From Phyllostachys edulis (lineage: Eukaryota > Streptophyta > Magnoliopsida > Poales > Poaceae): a stretch of DNA of 64,000 bases. Made by a program: the position numbers and the translations under genes. A model generated the notes under the pieces. It was not told the DNA's origin. It did not search any database and saw only the letters and a list, made by a program, of their open reading frames with translations. The stretch lies in the NCBI GenBank assembly GCA_036346405.1, contig CM070546.1:107886826-107950825 (forward strand). The letters run 5' to 3'. Shown here piece after piece: positions 33,837 through 46,992 of the stretch (its first letter is position 1; every line of letters begins with the position of its first letter).

Positions 33837-34880
33837 CTTTGCCGAGTGTCCCATACTTTGCCGAGTGCTTTTTATCGGGCACTCGGCAAAGAGGCTATTT
33901 GCCGAAAGTGCCGATAGAAAGAACTCGGCAAACATCCGCACTCGGCAAAGAGATGGTTTGCCGAGTGCCGCAGCACTCTCGCAAAAATTACACTCGGCAA
34001 AGAGATGGTTTGCCGAGTGTCCGCACTCGCAAACCGTAACACTGCAAAGGGCACCATCATAACGGCCGGTGGCCCGTTAACCCTTTAAGTGTTTCTGACA
34101 CTTTCGGCAAAGAGGCTTTTTGTCATTTTAGAGTGTCATTCACTTTTTTACTTTAAACCATATTTTTTCCACTTTTGACCTCCAAACTTTTTATGCAACT
34201 TTTCATTTTTGATAAATTTTGAAAGTTGTCACGCATTTATGCTTGCAAACCTTAGAAAAATGTAAGAATACGTGACAACTTCTTCTGAGATTCTTTCGCT
34301 TGCAAGCATCGACGTGACAACTTGCGCTAAACCTTCTCAAATTTTTATCACAGCCTCCACATATGATATCATGACATCTTGACAAGTTTCATGATTTTCG
34401 GACTTCGTTTGCTTTTTATACAATTTAAAAACAACTCGACCGCAAGTTCGTGGTCATGTTTCGTGAACAAGATGTTCGAAATTGGTGGTCTGTTCCTGGT
34501 TACGGCCTCACATTATACTAGATAACATGAATATCATTTTTCCATTCATTTTTTTTCATTATTCGAATGACTAGCAGTTATAATTTGAATTATCCAAGAA
34601 AATTCAATTAATTGAAATAAATTAAAGAAATATAGAACAAGTCCGAGAAATGTGCCACATTGGAACATGGAGTACTGTATTGTATGAGGACCGCAGAAAA
34701 GTTTGGAGGTCAAAAGTGGAAAAAATATAGGTTTGCCGAGTGTCAAAAATGTCAAAAATGACAAAGTGTCGAGAAGACACTGAAGGAGTTTTGCCGAAAG
34801 TGTCATGAGAAGACACTCGCAAAGAATTTTAAATTTTTAAAATCCTCTTTGCCGAGTGCCGATCGGGGCACTCGGCAAAG
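33837..34880. repeat. Left CACTA subterminal repeat array
   Basis: Many direct and inverted copies of TTTGCCGAGTGC occur at 33837-34050 and 34733-34880; such motifs bind the TnpA-type protein in CACTA elements. Variants TTTGCCGAAAGTG and CACTCGCAAA also occur. The stretch 34060-34730 between the clusters is AT-rich with no gene. Confidence 0.8.
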
Positions 34881-36640
34881 GGGATGACCTCAGGCCCACC
34901 TGCCCACACACACCGCACACACACACACTCGCTCACAGGCGCCGCGCCAGGCTGCCACCAAGGCCAAGCCTGCAAGGCGCCGCCACGGCGCCCGCCATCC
35001 TCTCCTACGGATCGAGACCAACCTCACGCCCAAGCTCCAGTTCCTCGTCGGTGAGCTAATTTTTCGCTTCTTAATTTTTATGAGCCTCGGTTGCCAGAGA
35101 TCTCACGATTGTTTGGATCAATAATGTGGCACTTGAATTAGAACCCTAATTAGTATAATGTTCCCCCGATTAGTATAATTAGTACAATTGAAGAGAATCT
35201 CATGAATATAACAAAATTGTAAAATTTTCCATTTAGCTCTTCTATTTTCCAATTCTACATTATGCTGTAAGTTAAGTTGTTCTTATGTGTTCTAGTTAAG
35301 AATCTTTTGTTTGTTGATTTGGGAATAGTGGCTCTGGAATACCTATGGATGATCTTTAACACCTAGAGACATTTTTCTACAAGCTCAGTTTTTTCTTGCA
35401 TATTTTGGATTATACAGGTGCTTTTGATATCCTTTCTCAAACTTAGAAATAGCATTTCTCATTTGCATAGAGTTGCTGCTGTACACATATGCGTTTGTTT
35501 TGTTCATTGATACTCCCATTTTCGTAATTTACCCTTGGGGAAATATCTTCAGTTTACTATCATTTGTTGTATTATTCTAGAATGACCAATCTACATTTGA
35601 GAAGTTCATTTGTACTGCTAATTAATCTTTGTTTCTTTGGAGAATGTAAATATCCGCTAACTTTTTTGGGTACATGCAGCGACAATCGGTACACTAACTG
35701 ATCTTGGGTTTCTTTGGTTCAGAGAATTTTACCTGGAATCTTCTCGTGTTATCCAGGTGCAGTTTCTTCTTCTTCTTTTTTTTTTGGCGAGGAGCATCTT
35801 TGTATATAGCGAAATTCTAGATGTAGGAACTATTAGTGAGAATTTGGATAAAACTTTGGATTTTAAGTTTTCAAGCGGTGTTACTAGTAGTTGCGGTAGT
35901 AGTAGTGGTAGAGTAGCAAATGGTGGTAGTCTAAGTAGTCGAGGAGTGGTTGTGACATTGTTATATATATGTGGTTGGATATAATCTTGTGCATGTCGGC
36001 CATCGTGCCGCTCATATATATGTGCATGTCGGCCATCGTGTTCGTTGGTTTTCTTGCAGGTTTTGGAAACCTCACCGCAGGGAGGTCTTCAAATTTTGTA
36101 TTGACAGTTTATGTTTTTTTTTGCAGAGAAGAGCGATCGAGCGGCGCCGAGTACCTCGGCGACCCCGATCGCCTTCCTCACCGCTGGTGCGCTCGCACCG
36201 CGTCGCCTCGCCATCAGACCGACTCCGCCACGGCCCGCTTAGCCCGACTCCACCGCCACCCTAGGTATAACCCCTCTTTCCGTATCATGGCCGAGATCAC
36301 GTAACCCGCTTAGGCGTCTCCGTTCGAAAGAGATACGGTTGGAAATATGCAGATATTTCTATATCTAAAACCGATCTGTTTGAATTGTCCACGTTTTTGG
36401 ACAGCCAGCGGATCGTGGGTGGGGTTAGTTTCCATAGTGCCTTTCGATCCGAGACGAGTTTGGCATCATCTCCCCGTTGTTCTCCGGATACACACTCTCC
36501 TGGCAGACGGTATTTGGAGAACGGGAGGTGCCGCCAAATTTTGCTCTCGAATAGGAGTAGAGCATGGAAACTAACCTCATCTACGGATCTCTCGATGGGA
36601 TTAGGACCTATCCTCACCTATTAGATAGTAGGAACGTCGT
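34881..36640 (+). promoter_or_regulatory. CACTA 5' leader region with introns
   Basis: A GC-rich first-exon-like stretch (34890-35055) with CACACACACACTCGCTCACAG ends at a donor-like GTGAGC. A long AT-rich interval follows, with another exon-like piece at about 36128-36262. No coding domain is present before the transposase start at 36689, so this is probably the spliced 5' untranslated region. Confidence 0.4.
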
Positions 36641-36688
36641 GTAGATGCAATTGATGTTTATAATACTCGCCGCTATATATGTTAGAGG

Positions 36689-39600
36689 ATGGAGGACCGT
36701 GAGTGGATGTACACGGGCCACGCAAGTCAGGGTCAGGTCACCAATGAATGGATCGACAAGACCGATGCTTTCTTGGAACGGGCATTTGGCGTGGCTGCTA
36801 AAGGAGCGAGTAAAATTTGCTGTCCCTGCATCAAATGTGCAAACAGGAAAAGACAAACGAAGAAGGTCATGGGGGAACATCTTTGGAAGAATGGATTTAC
36901 GGCAGACTATACCCGGTGGGTCTACCATGGTGAAGCCGATCGTATGAGAGAGGAGGTGGTGAGACCACGCGTCGAGGATTATGATGCTGATGCCGGGGTA
37001 GCAGACATGTTAAATGACTATCACGAGGCATAGTTCGCTGAAGGACGTACGGAGGAGGAGCCAGAGGCAACCGCAAAGGCGTTCTACGACATGTTTGCCG
37101 CAAGACGTAAACCCTTCACGGCGCATAAAGGTTTCTCAACTGGATGCCATTGGACGCATAATGGCGTTAAAGTCCCAGTATAGCCTGAGTCGAGACGCCT
37201 TCGATGGTATGTTGACAGTTATTGGCAGCCTGCTTCCGGAGGGTCACCTTCTGCCAAAGAGCATGCACGAGTCACGTAAACTCCCGTGCACTTAAGATGC
37301 CGATGAGCAGATACATGCTTGCGAAGGTGCGCCCTATTTAGGAACGAATACGTGGAAGCAAAGTCTTGCCCAAAGTGTAAATCATCTAGGTTCTCGGAGG
37401 TAGATTCGGTGATGGCGGAAGAGGCGACTTGACATTCCGTGACAATCCTACGGCACCTTCCGTTCATACCGAGGATCCAACGGCTATACATGACCGAGGA
37501 ATCCGCGAAACAGATGACATGGCACAAAAATGGCAAACGATACAATCCTAACAGGATGGTACATGCATCCGATGGTGAAGCATGGACTCACTTTGATGGC
37601 ATTCATCATGAGAAAGCTAAAGAGGCTCGTAATGTACGTGTTGCGCTGGCAACAGATGGGTTCAATCCTTATGGAATGATGGCTGCCCCATACACATGTT
37701 GGCCCGTGTTCGTTATCCCTCTCAATCTCCCCCCCCCGGCGTATGCTTTCAACGAATTCTTGTCGTTGATAATTCCTGGACACCCGGGGAATAATATGGG
37801 TGTGTTCATGGAGCCTGTGATTGATGAATTGGTCCGTGCTTGGGAGGAAGGGGTATGGACATACGACCAAGCTACAAAGAAAAACTTCAAAATGCATGTT
37901 TGGTACCACTACTCCTCGCATGACTTCTGGCGTATGGGATATTCTCATACCGTGTGTTCACGGAAGTTCCCATGCCCAGTATGCAAGGAAGGTCTGAGGT
38001 TCATTTGGTTGCAGAAGGGTGGCAAGTATTCATCGTTCGACAAACATCGGCAATTCCTCCCTCTTGACCATGCATTCAGACGAGACATCAAGAACTTTAC
38101 GAAAGGTGTCAGAGTGATGCACTCGCACCACCGATAATGACCGTGCAGCGGTTCGTGAATGATAGATGGTCTCGTGGTCAATCCAGAAGTTGGTTTTGTG
38201 GGATATGGTGAGCAACATATGTGGACTCATAAGTCGGGCTTGACTCGGCTCCCCTATTTTGATGACCTTCTCCTTCCACACAACATTGATGTAATGCACA
38301 CTGAAAAGAATGTTGCCGAGGCACTTTGGGCAACAATCATGGACATTACTGACAAGTCAAAGGACAACGTTAAGGCTAGAGTGGATCTGGCAACGATATG
38401 CGATAGACCAAACCAACATATGAAGCCTCCTAGGCGCGGCAAGACATGGAGAAGGCCTAAGGCCGATTTTGTCTTGAGCAAGCCCCAAAGGAGGGAAGTA
38501 CTAGAATGGATCCAGACGTTAATGTTCCCTGATGGGTATGCAGCTAATCTGAGGAGGGGAGTGAACTTATCTACTATGCGAGTCTTAGGGATGAAGAGTC
38601 ATGACTACCACATATGGATTGAGCGGCTTCTTCCGGCGATGGTTCGAGGCTATGTCCCTGAGCATGTCGGCTAGTCTTTGGCAGAGTTGAGCTATTTCTT
38701 TATGACTTTGTGCCAAGGAGTTATCTCGGACCGTGATTGCTGACTTGGAAAGAATGGCACCTGTGTTGCTCTGTAAGTTGGAGAAGATCTTTCCACCCGG
38801 CTTCTTCAATCCGATGCAGCATTTGATTTTGCACCTCCCGTACGAGGCACGAATGGGGGGGCCCGTGCAGGGCCGTTGGTGCTATCCAATCGAGAGATGT
38901 CTAAAGGTTCTTCGAAAGAAATGTAGAAATAAATGCAAAATCGAGGCTTCCATTGCGAGGCATACATTTCGGAGGAGGTGGCGAACTTCACAACAACATA
39001 CTATGGTAACAACCTCCTAGCGTGCATAATCCACCCCTCGTTACAATGTTGGCGAAAATGAATCGAACCTCGGCCTTTTCCGAGGGCAACTTCGGAAGCG
39101 CAAGTGCATCGATTTCAAGACCTTGAATCATGAAGAGTGGCGCCATATCATGCTATACGTGTTGACCAACCTTGACGAAGTGGCACCGTACATGCGATAA
39201 GTTCTCAACGAACTTGTTAAATACGCCGTCACTATTCTCGCATCCAACCCCTTGTTTCTCGTTAGTGCAGGAATTTCTTCATGAATTTCAAGGTCAATCA
39301 AGGATCCTACCCCACGCAGTAGATACCCTTCTTAGGCAGGTGCGGAAATGGAATGCCCGATTTCATTTCTTGGTTCAAACGGAAGGTACCGTCAATTTAG
39401 CTCGTGACTTAGTTTGACATTCCAAGTTACTCGTGACGCGCGAATAATATAACGATGTATCCTGCTTGAGCTTGTAGGGCCAGAGGGATGCGTCTATGTG
39501 TGCCGAGTTGAGACAGGTTGCCGATGGCTTTGCCTATAGGGTCAAGTCATTTTCTGGTTATGACGTGAATGGATATCGCTTTCACACAACAAGCTACGAG

Positions 39601-40260
39601 CAGAGTCGACCCAATCGAAGAACCACAAGTTCCGGAGTTTTTACGCCTGGCGTTGATGAGGTCGAGTATTATGTAAGAATTGAAGAAATATACGAACTCA
39701 AGTTTCATGGTTCCAAACCTTTAATCCCGCCATATTCAAATGCCATTGGTTTGATCTCAAGTAACGAGACGGACATATTCTAATCTTGGGCTAGTCGAAA
39801 TTGACAGATTCCGCTTACCAGAGACGATGTCTATATTGTGGCCCAACAGCCACGCAAGTTTATTATCTCCCATATGCGTGTCAAACCATAAGGCATCTTA
39901 AGGGTTGGGATATTGTGCATGTGGTATCACCACACGGTAAAGTGCCCATCCCCAAATGATGAAGATTACAACTTAGACCCAAACACATATGACGGAGAGT
40001 TCTTTCAAGAAGAGGGACTAGAAGGGAGGTTTGAGATAGACTTAACCAAAGCGATCGGAATGGAAGTAGACAATGAAACGGTTATTGAAGAGGATTTGGA
40101 GATGAGGTGCAAAATGTGAAGGACTTACAAATGCTTGAGCGATTACATTTAGACAATGACAATGGCAACATTGCTCATTAGGATAGTGTTGATTATTTCG
40201 ACATGATTGATAGTGATGATGAGACTTATGATCCAAATTTAATCCCGATCATGAAGATTA
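36689..40260 (+). pseudogene. CACTA transposase (tnp2), degenerate
   Basis: The start at 36689 gives a transposase-associated domain (WIDKTDAFLERAFGVAAKG, CCPCIKCANRK) that ends at an in-frame TAG after DYHEA where relatives continue with Gln. The tnp2 (Transposase_21) region follows in shifted frames: SQLDAIGRIMALKSQYSLSR (37130-37290), NGKRYNPNRMVHASDGEAW and FNPYGMMAAPYTCWPVFV (37439-38137), FDDLLLPHNIDVMHTEKNVA (38159-38674). Then come a DUF4218-like part (MAPVLLCKLEKIFPPGFFN, 38733-38990), a DUF4216-like part (VKSFSGYDVNGYRFHT, 39496-39783) and an acidic tail (SPNDEDYNLDPNTYDGEFFQ, 39913-40119). At least six frame breaks make it inactive. This protein normally cuts the CACTA termini. Confidence 0.85.
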
Positions 40261-41251
40261 TTTCTAATACATGTAATACTATGTTATTTTGTAATTACGT
40301 TTTGTTTATTTTGCATCTCTTTCTAAGTACTTCTTGTTTATCTGTGCTTATTGGTTTACTCTTTTTAATTGCAGGTGATTGAACAAAGATGGTGGGCGGT
40401 GGGATGAGGAAGCTAGCGCCCTTGTACCGAAGGACAAGGACCACGAACCGGGGAGAGTAGGAGGAGGAGCAGCCGCAGGAGGGAGTCGTCGCCTGCCGCC
40501 CCGTCGCGTGAGGAGGAGGAGGAGGAGCAGGTGCCCCAGGAGGACGCCGAGGAGGCGCAGGAGGACGCGCAGGAGGACGACGAGGAGGCGCAGGAGGACG
40601 CGCAGGAGGACGACGAGGAGGAGGCGACAGCAGGGGGTTCCGCTTCCTCTAGTTCGCCGAGCGTCTACTTGCGAGGTCCCGCGAGCCTCCCTCAGCGACC
40701 GATACCTCGTGAGAGACGCCCGCTGATTCGACCCGAGGGGGAAAAGTAAGTAACTTTAGATGTTATCACTACTTTATATGATATGTTGAAAATCAAAATA
40801 GAAATTAATAATTTTTCTTAATCACTTGGGCAGGAACTGGACGATTGTGGCGAGTGGAGGTGCTCACACACGCCAAGTCAATGGCATCCTCGGTCTTCTG
40901 TGCAAGGAGCACTTCCACGCCTGGTTGAGTACGCCGGAGTGACGGGCCGGCCTACTCGCTTGACCACTACGCGCCGCCCCGATGTCTGCAGATCGGGCCC
41001 GCAGGTATTCAACAACAAGGCGGAGCGGGTGAAGCAAGAGTGGGTAAGTCTTCCTCGACTACATTGCTCAATACATCGTATTCATTGGACATTCTTGAAA
41101 TAATGAATGGATACATCGTGTTTGTATGCAGGATTTCTTTAGATGTCGATCGGACATGAGGCCAGGGCGGATGCGGTGGCTACCAAATGCTGCAAAAAAC
41201 TCGTCGGGGACATGCATTACGAGGCGCGCATCCAGGCCGTCGTAACTTACC

Positions 41252-42855
41252 TGAAAAGCATCTAGGCCCCTAAAAATTGTTTTGGTAATTAATGACAATA
41301 TGTGATTATGGGATTAACAAGTTTATTGAGTATTTACGAGGTCAAGTCCCATTGGTGAATGTGTTAACGCAAGGATGCATGCCAAAGGAGAATATGAAGA
41401 TCCACAAGACTCAAAGACAGGTACAAATAGTCTAGGTTCCTCTTTTTTCATTTTACCGGTCTTAGGAGTTTGGTTGGAAGACCGGATTATAGGTTAAATG
41501 CCGTACTATTAAGAGGGATCAAAGCTAGTAGCTTGACAAAGATGTTCTTGTGGCATATGGATCAATTTAGGATCATGCATGCATTTGAATTTGAAATTTA
41601 AATTGATTTGAATGGTTTTAGAACTTGTCCACAATCGGTCGTATCGTCTGTGGTATCGTCGTCTTAGGGATGCGATCGTTCAATTTTATGTGGCGGTTAA
41701 ATAAAACCGAGAGCGCCAAGAATCGACTTAAACCTTCTCATAAAAATCAGTCGTCTCGCCGTGGCTAACGGTCGCATCGCTTTTCTTGGCCGTTCGATTT
41801 TTATGAGTCGGTTCAATAAAAGCAGAACAAGTGTAAAATCGCCGAAACTCCTCTGGAAATCGGACGTTCCGTTTTTGGGAACGGCTGTACCGGCCTACGG
41901 TCATTCCGATTTTTGTATGCCGGTTCAATATTTCCAGAACCATTGCAAATCTTGAGCAGTTCGCGAAACCCTACGATCGGTCGTACCGTTCGTATAATCG
42001 GTACGACCGGGGAAATCGGACGTACTGCGACTTTGCCTGCGGTCATTCCGACTGGGCGTTCAACGGCTAGTAAATCTATTTTTAGTATCTGCTGTAGCCG
42101 TTGGCATCGCGTTGATTCGGTGGGCGTGACGACCGCTTCCTTTGCTCATGGTCGTTCGATTTTCCCCGAAAGTTGGGAATTGTCTCCAACGGTCTCTTTT
42201 GTTGGTGTGGGCTATATTTACCCCCAACTGCTCTAGACACAAGTGTGACACTTCATTGAACATCCATAGAGCCTTGTGAGCCTTGTGCACCCACTCAACA
42301 CTCAAAACCTCTTATGCATTTATTGTGAGTTGGTTGAGATTCATTCAAGTACATTCATACTCCTAGTTGATCCATTTGCACTTGAGTGCCGTCAAGTGAA
42401 GACCGGTGATCTTTTACTCTTGGAGTGTTGCCGCACTCCTAGACGGCTTGGCGGAGAGCACGGTGATCTTTTCAAGAAGATTGTGAAGAGGCCCGGTGCA
42501 AGATTGTGAGTGGTTTGGTGTTCGCCATCTCCGGAGCGGAGGAAGAACAACCATAGTAATCGAGGGAAGGCTTAATCCGTGGAGCCGGCTTGAGGTGTCA
42601 AGCTTCCTCAACGTGGACTAGTGAAGACCGGCAAGTCTTCGATACCACGGGAAAAACATCATCGTGTTCTTGTGGTTACTTCTAGTCTTTACTCTTCCGC
42701 ATTTATATTTCTAGCTTGTTTATTGTGATTAAATTGCATAGCTAGAAGTATAACTTGTTTAGACTAAGTTATTATTTCGATAAAATTGTTAAATTGTTAA
42801 AAAGTTTAAAAACCTCCTATTCACCCCCCTCTAGTCGGTTATCCTTGATCCTACA
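41252..42855 (+). repeat. Copia LTR, left copy (solo-LTR-like, TSD on both sides)
   Basis: It begins TGAAAAGCATCTAGGCCCCT and ends GTTATCCTTGATCCTACA, 1604 bp. TTACC lies immediately before (41247-41251) and immediately after (42856-42860). A normal left LTR should be followed by a primer binding site and gag; this one is followed instead by CACTA flank sequence. It therefore has the structure of a solo LTR at the original insertion site. Confidence 0.9.
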
Positions 42856-43116
42856 TTACCACGGGACCATCCTTGGAACGAAGGTCACCAAAAGGGACGC
42901 AAGAACCATGACGCTGACCGGGACCAAGACCTCTGTGTAAATCTGTAACATTAATACTGATTCCTTTTGAGATTAAGTAGGCTTAATTTCATCTTCTGAT
43001 ATGTCATGTACTTGATGGCCTGTAGATGATTCCTTATTGGTGCGCCGCGCATCCCCAGTGCTGGGAACAGATGGTGCACAAGTGGTGCTCACGCGAGTGG
43101 GAGGAGACGCACAACT
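42856..43116 (+). repeat. Duplicate of the CACTA sequence right of the Copia element
   Basis: These 261 bp align with 50843-51100 with roughly 20 differences. The left copy still reads YWCAAHPQCWEQMVHKWCS in one frame, as expected for the second CACTA gene, whereas the right copy is more disrupted. Identity stops abruptly after GACGCACAACT at 43116 and 51100. Confidence 0.85.
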
Positions 43117-46069
43117 AGTAGAATCATTAAACTTTAACTTACTATCCGTTGCTCAAATTTGTGATCTTGGACTAATTTGTTCATTCTCAAGTGAAGGTGT
43201 AACCATAACTAATGCCAATGATAGCTCTTTAGTTTTCAAAGGCTTTAGACTTGGAAATCTTTATTTGGTTGACTTTAGTTCAAGTGAATCGTGTTTAAAA
43301 ACTTGTTTAATGGCAAAAACCTCATTGGGTTGGCTTTGGCATAGAAGGCTAGCTCATGTTGGAATGATTCAACTTAAAAAGCTTTTCAAACATGATTTAG
43401 TTGTTGGCTTGAAAGATGTGAAGTTTGAGAAAAATAGACTTTGTAGTGCTTGTCAAGCCGGTAAGCAAGTCGCTAATTCTCATCCCTCCAAAAGTATCAT
43501 GTCAACTTCTAGACCATTGGAACTCTTACATATGGATTTGTTTGGGCCAACAACCTATAATAGCATCGTGGGTAATAGCTATTGTTTAGTCATTGTGGAT
43601 GATTACTCTAGATATACATGGGTATTCTTCCTAGATGATAAAAGTGAAACCTCCGGGATTTTCAAAAGATTTGCAAAAAGGGCTCAAAATGAATTTGATT
43701 TCAAAATAAAGAAAATCCGTAGTGATAATGGTACCGAGTTCAAGAATACTAAAGTTGAAGACTTTTGTGATGAACTTGGTATAAAGCATGAACTTTCCAC
43801 AACCTACACTCCGGAGCAAAATGGAGTAGTAGAAAGGAAAAATCGTACATTAATTGAAATGGCTAGGACAATGCTTGATGAATATAATACTTCCGATAGT
43901 TTTTGGGCGGAAGCTATTAACACCGCTTGTCATGCCATAAATCGTCTTTATTTGCACCGTCTTTTGAAAAAGACTTCCTATGAGCTAATTGTAGGAAGAA
44001 AACCGAACATCTCTTACTTTCGTGTTTTTGGTTGCAAGTGTTACATTTTAAAGAAGGGTGTTCGTCTTTCAAAATTTGATAGTCGTTGCGATGTTGGTTT
44101 CTTGCTTGGTTATTCTTCAAATAGCAAAGCTTATCGTGTCTTCAACAAAAACTCCGGTTTAGTTGAAGAAAGGCACGATGTGCAATTTGATGAAACTAAT
44201 GGCTCTCAAGAAGAGCATGAGAATTTGGATGATGTAGGAAATGAAGCCTTGAGGAAAGCAATGGAGCATATGCAAATAGGTGATATCAAGCCCGAAGATG
44301 ATCCATCATCTTCCACTCAAGTTGAGGCTCCAACCTCTTCCACTAATCAAATACAAATTATTGAAGAGGACGACAAAGAAGATGATCAACCATCCAACCT
44401 ACCACCAAGAATTCACAATGCAATTGCGAAGGATCATCCAATAGACCAAATATTGGGTGACGTAAGTAAGGGTGTCCAAACTCGCTCTCGTATTGCTTCT
44501 TTTTGTGAACATTACTCTTTTGTCTCTTCTATTGAGCCAAAGCATGTAGAAGATGCACTTGAAGATCCGGATTGGGTGAATGCTATGCATGAAGAACTCA
44601 ATAACTTCACTCGGAATGAAGTTTGGTCATTGGTGGATCGACCCAAGGAACACAATGTTATTGGAACTAAATGGGTCTTTAGGAACAAACAAGATGAAAA
44701 TGGTTTGGTTGTTCGAAACAAAGCAAGATTGGTTGCTCAAGGTTTTTCACAAATTGAAGGTTTGGATTTTGGTGAAACTTTTACTCCCGTAGCTAGACTT
44801 GAGTCAATTCGGATATTACTTGCTTTTGCATCGTGCTTTGATATTAAATTATTTCAAATGGATGTTAAAAGTGCATTCTTAAATGGTAAAATATCCGAAC
44901 TTGTCTTTGTTGAACAACCTCCCGGTTTTGAAGATCCTAAAAATCCAAATCATGTCTATAAACTCTCCAAGGCGCTCTATGGTCTTAAACAAGCTCCTAG
45001 AGCATGGTATGAACGCCTTAGAGATTTTCTAGTCTCAAAAGGATTCAAAATCGGGAAAATTGATTCAACTTTATTTACTAAAGTTTTAGAGGATGATTTC
45101 TTTGTATGTCAAATTTATGTTGATGATATCATATTTGGTTCTACTAATCAAGATTTTTGCGAAGAATTTGGTGATATGATGTCTAGGGAATTTGAAATGT
45201 CCATGATCGGAGAATTGAGCTATTTTCTTGGACTTCAAATCAAGCAACTTAAAGATGGAACCTTTGTGAGCCAAACCAAGTACGCAAAAGATTTGATCAA
45301 GAAGTTTGGTATGGAGGATGCAAAACCGATCAAGACTCCCATGGCAACCAACGGTCATCTCGACTTAAATGAGGGAGGTAAATCGGTAGATTTAACGCTT
45401 TATAGGTCTATGATTGGTAGTTTGCTTTATCTTACCGCATCTAGGCCCGATATCATGTTTAGTGTTTGCATGTGTGCACGATTTCAAGCAACTCCAAAAG
45501 AGTGTCATTTGATGGCCGTTAAAAGAATACTAAGATATTTAAAGCATTCCTCTAGCATTGGCCTTTGGTTCCCAAAAGGTGCTAAATTTGATTTAATTGG
45601 ATATGCCGATTCTGATTACGCGGGTTGTAAAGTGGATAGAAAAAGCACCTCGGGTAGTTGTCAATTCTTAGGGAGATCTTTAGTATCATGGTCATCCAAG
45701 AAATAAAATTCCGTAGCCCTATCCACCGCCGAAGCCGAATATGTTTCCGCGGGAAGTTGTTGTGCTAAGTTGCTATGGATGAGCCAAACATTGATGGACT
45801 ATGGAATTACATTTGATAAAATGCCTCTCTTGTGTGACAATGATAGTGCGGTGAAAATTGCTAATAATCCTGTTCAACACTCAAGAACCAAACATATAGA
45901 TATCCGCCACTATTTCTTGAGAGATCATGTGAGCAAGGGAGATATTGAAATTAGCCACATAAGAACCGATGACCAATTAGCGGATATTTTCACCAAGCCT
46001 TTAGATGAAGGCCGCTTTTGCAAATTGAGGAATGAATTAAATGTCATAGATCTTTCAAATGTTGATTGA
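43117..46069 (+). pseudogene. Copia pol (SIRE/Maximus type), 5'-truncated with a premature stop
   Basis: Coding starts abruptly at LVESLNFNLLSVAQ, within the region before the GAG-pre-integrase finger; gag, protease and primer site are absent. Numbered from the upstream in-frame Met at 43037 (not a genuine start), the HHCC finger uses H102, H107, C136 and C139. The integrase DD35E triad is D167, D230, E266. Reverse transcriptase runs about residues 540-790 with D609 and YVDD at 694-697. RNase H begins near GYADSDYAGC. A TAA at 45704-45706 follows SWSSKK, where family members have Gln. The remaining RNase H (AEAEYVSA ... ADIFTKPLD) continues in the same frame to 46069. Apart from the 5' loss and this one stop, it is well preserved. 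Confidence 0.95.
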
Positions 46070-46992
46070 ACTCTTGCCTCTATTATGTGCTTCATTTGAT
46101 GTTAATTGAGTATTCTATGAAAATTATCTTGAAAATTTTATTAAAAATAGCTATGATCATAAAAATTATATTCCTATATAGACAATAGTCTATTCTTTGC
46201 ATAATGATCCTTAAAGTTAGTTAATTGAGTGCAAAACTAGGATCATTTGCAAAATAATCTCGATTCCTAGAAAATTCGAAATCGGGATAATCGGAACGAT
46301 CGAGTTGTAACAATGATGCGATCGCGTAGCGGAACGACCGAAGTTATAACAACGGTACGTCCGGGGTGCGGATCGACCGGCGGCTTGTGGTCGGTACGAC
46401 CGCGTCGGTTTGGGAAAGAAAACTATAACTCCTTTGTAGTTATTTTTCTTTGCCTTGTACCCGAACAGTTCGTCCGAAGCGTTTTGCCTCGCTCTCTCTC
46501 TCTCTCCGCACCCGTGCGCCTCAAAGCCCTTCCTCAAATCTTCTCGAATCTGCGTCATTTCTTCAAAACCTTCGTGTTGCAAGCCTCCTCAGGGTTCAAC
46601 TCCTTCAAATCCCAAGGTAAAACCTGGATTAATTCTCGTTTTATCCTCTTTGGAACCCTAGGACTCTCGTTTTAGGTTTTGTTGAAAATGTGCTAAATTT
46701 CGTAGTTCTAAGTGACTAAAAGATGTTTTTTGGTGTATTATGATGTTTTGCGATCGATCCTTGGATTCATTCCATGAAAAATCACCAAAATGCACAAATT
46801 TCTCAAACCTAGAACTCGGTCAGGAAATCGAACGTCCGGTTCTTGGCGGAGCGATCATGAAGGCGGTCGTCATCGCCAATGAACGGCAGACGTCCGATTA
46901 TCCCGACGTAAAACAGAAATTTTGTTTCCTTTTCAACTAAATTCTAATTCGCTCATTCCATTGAATATCCGTAACATATTCTCGGTTACAAG
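46070..46992 (+). other. Spacer between pol and the envelope-like gene
   Basis: Two stretches (46270-46420 and 46810-46910) are dense in CG-rich motifs such as GGTACGACCG, GGAACGACCG and CGGTCGT, which also crowd the LTRs. A CT-rich pyrimidine tract (CTCGCTCTCTCTCTCTC, about 46487-46505) and a coding-like leader (46455-46661) precede the envelope-like frame, compatible with a subgenomic or spliced message start. Confidence 0.45.

Noticed and set aside
43037..43116. Met at 43037 as the start of the Copia polyprotein
   Set aside because: The first 26 codons are duplicated CACTA flank fused to pol by the rearrangement, not a retrotransposon start.
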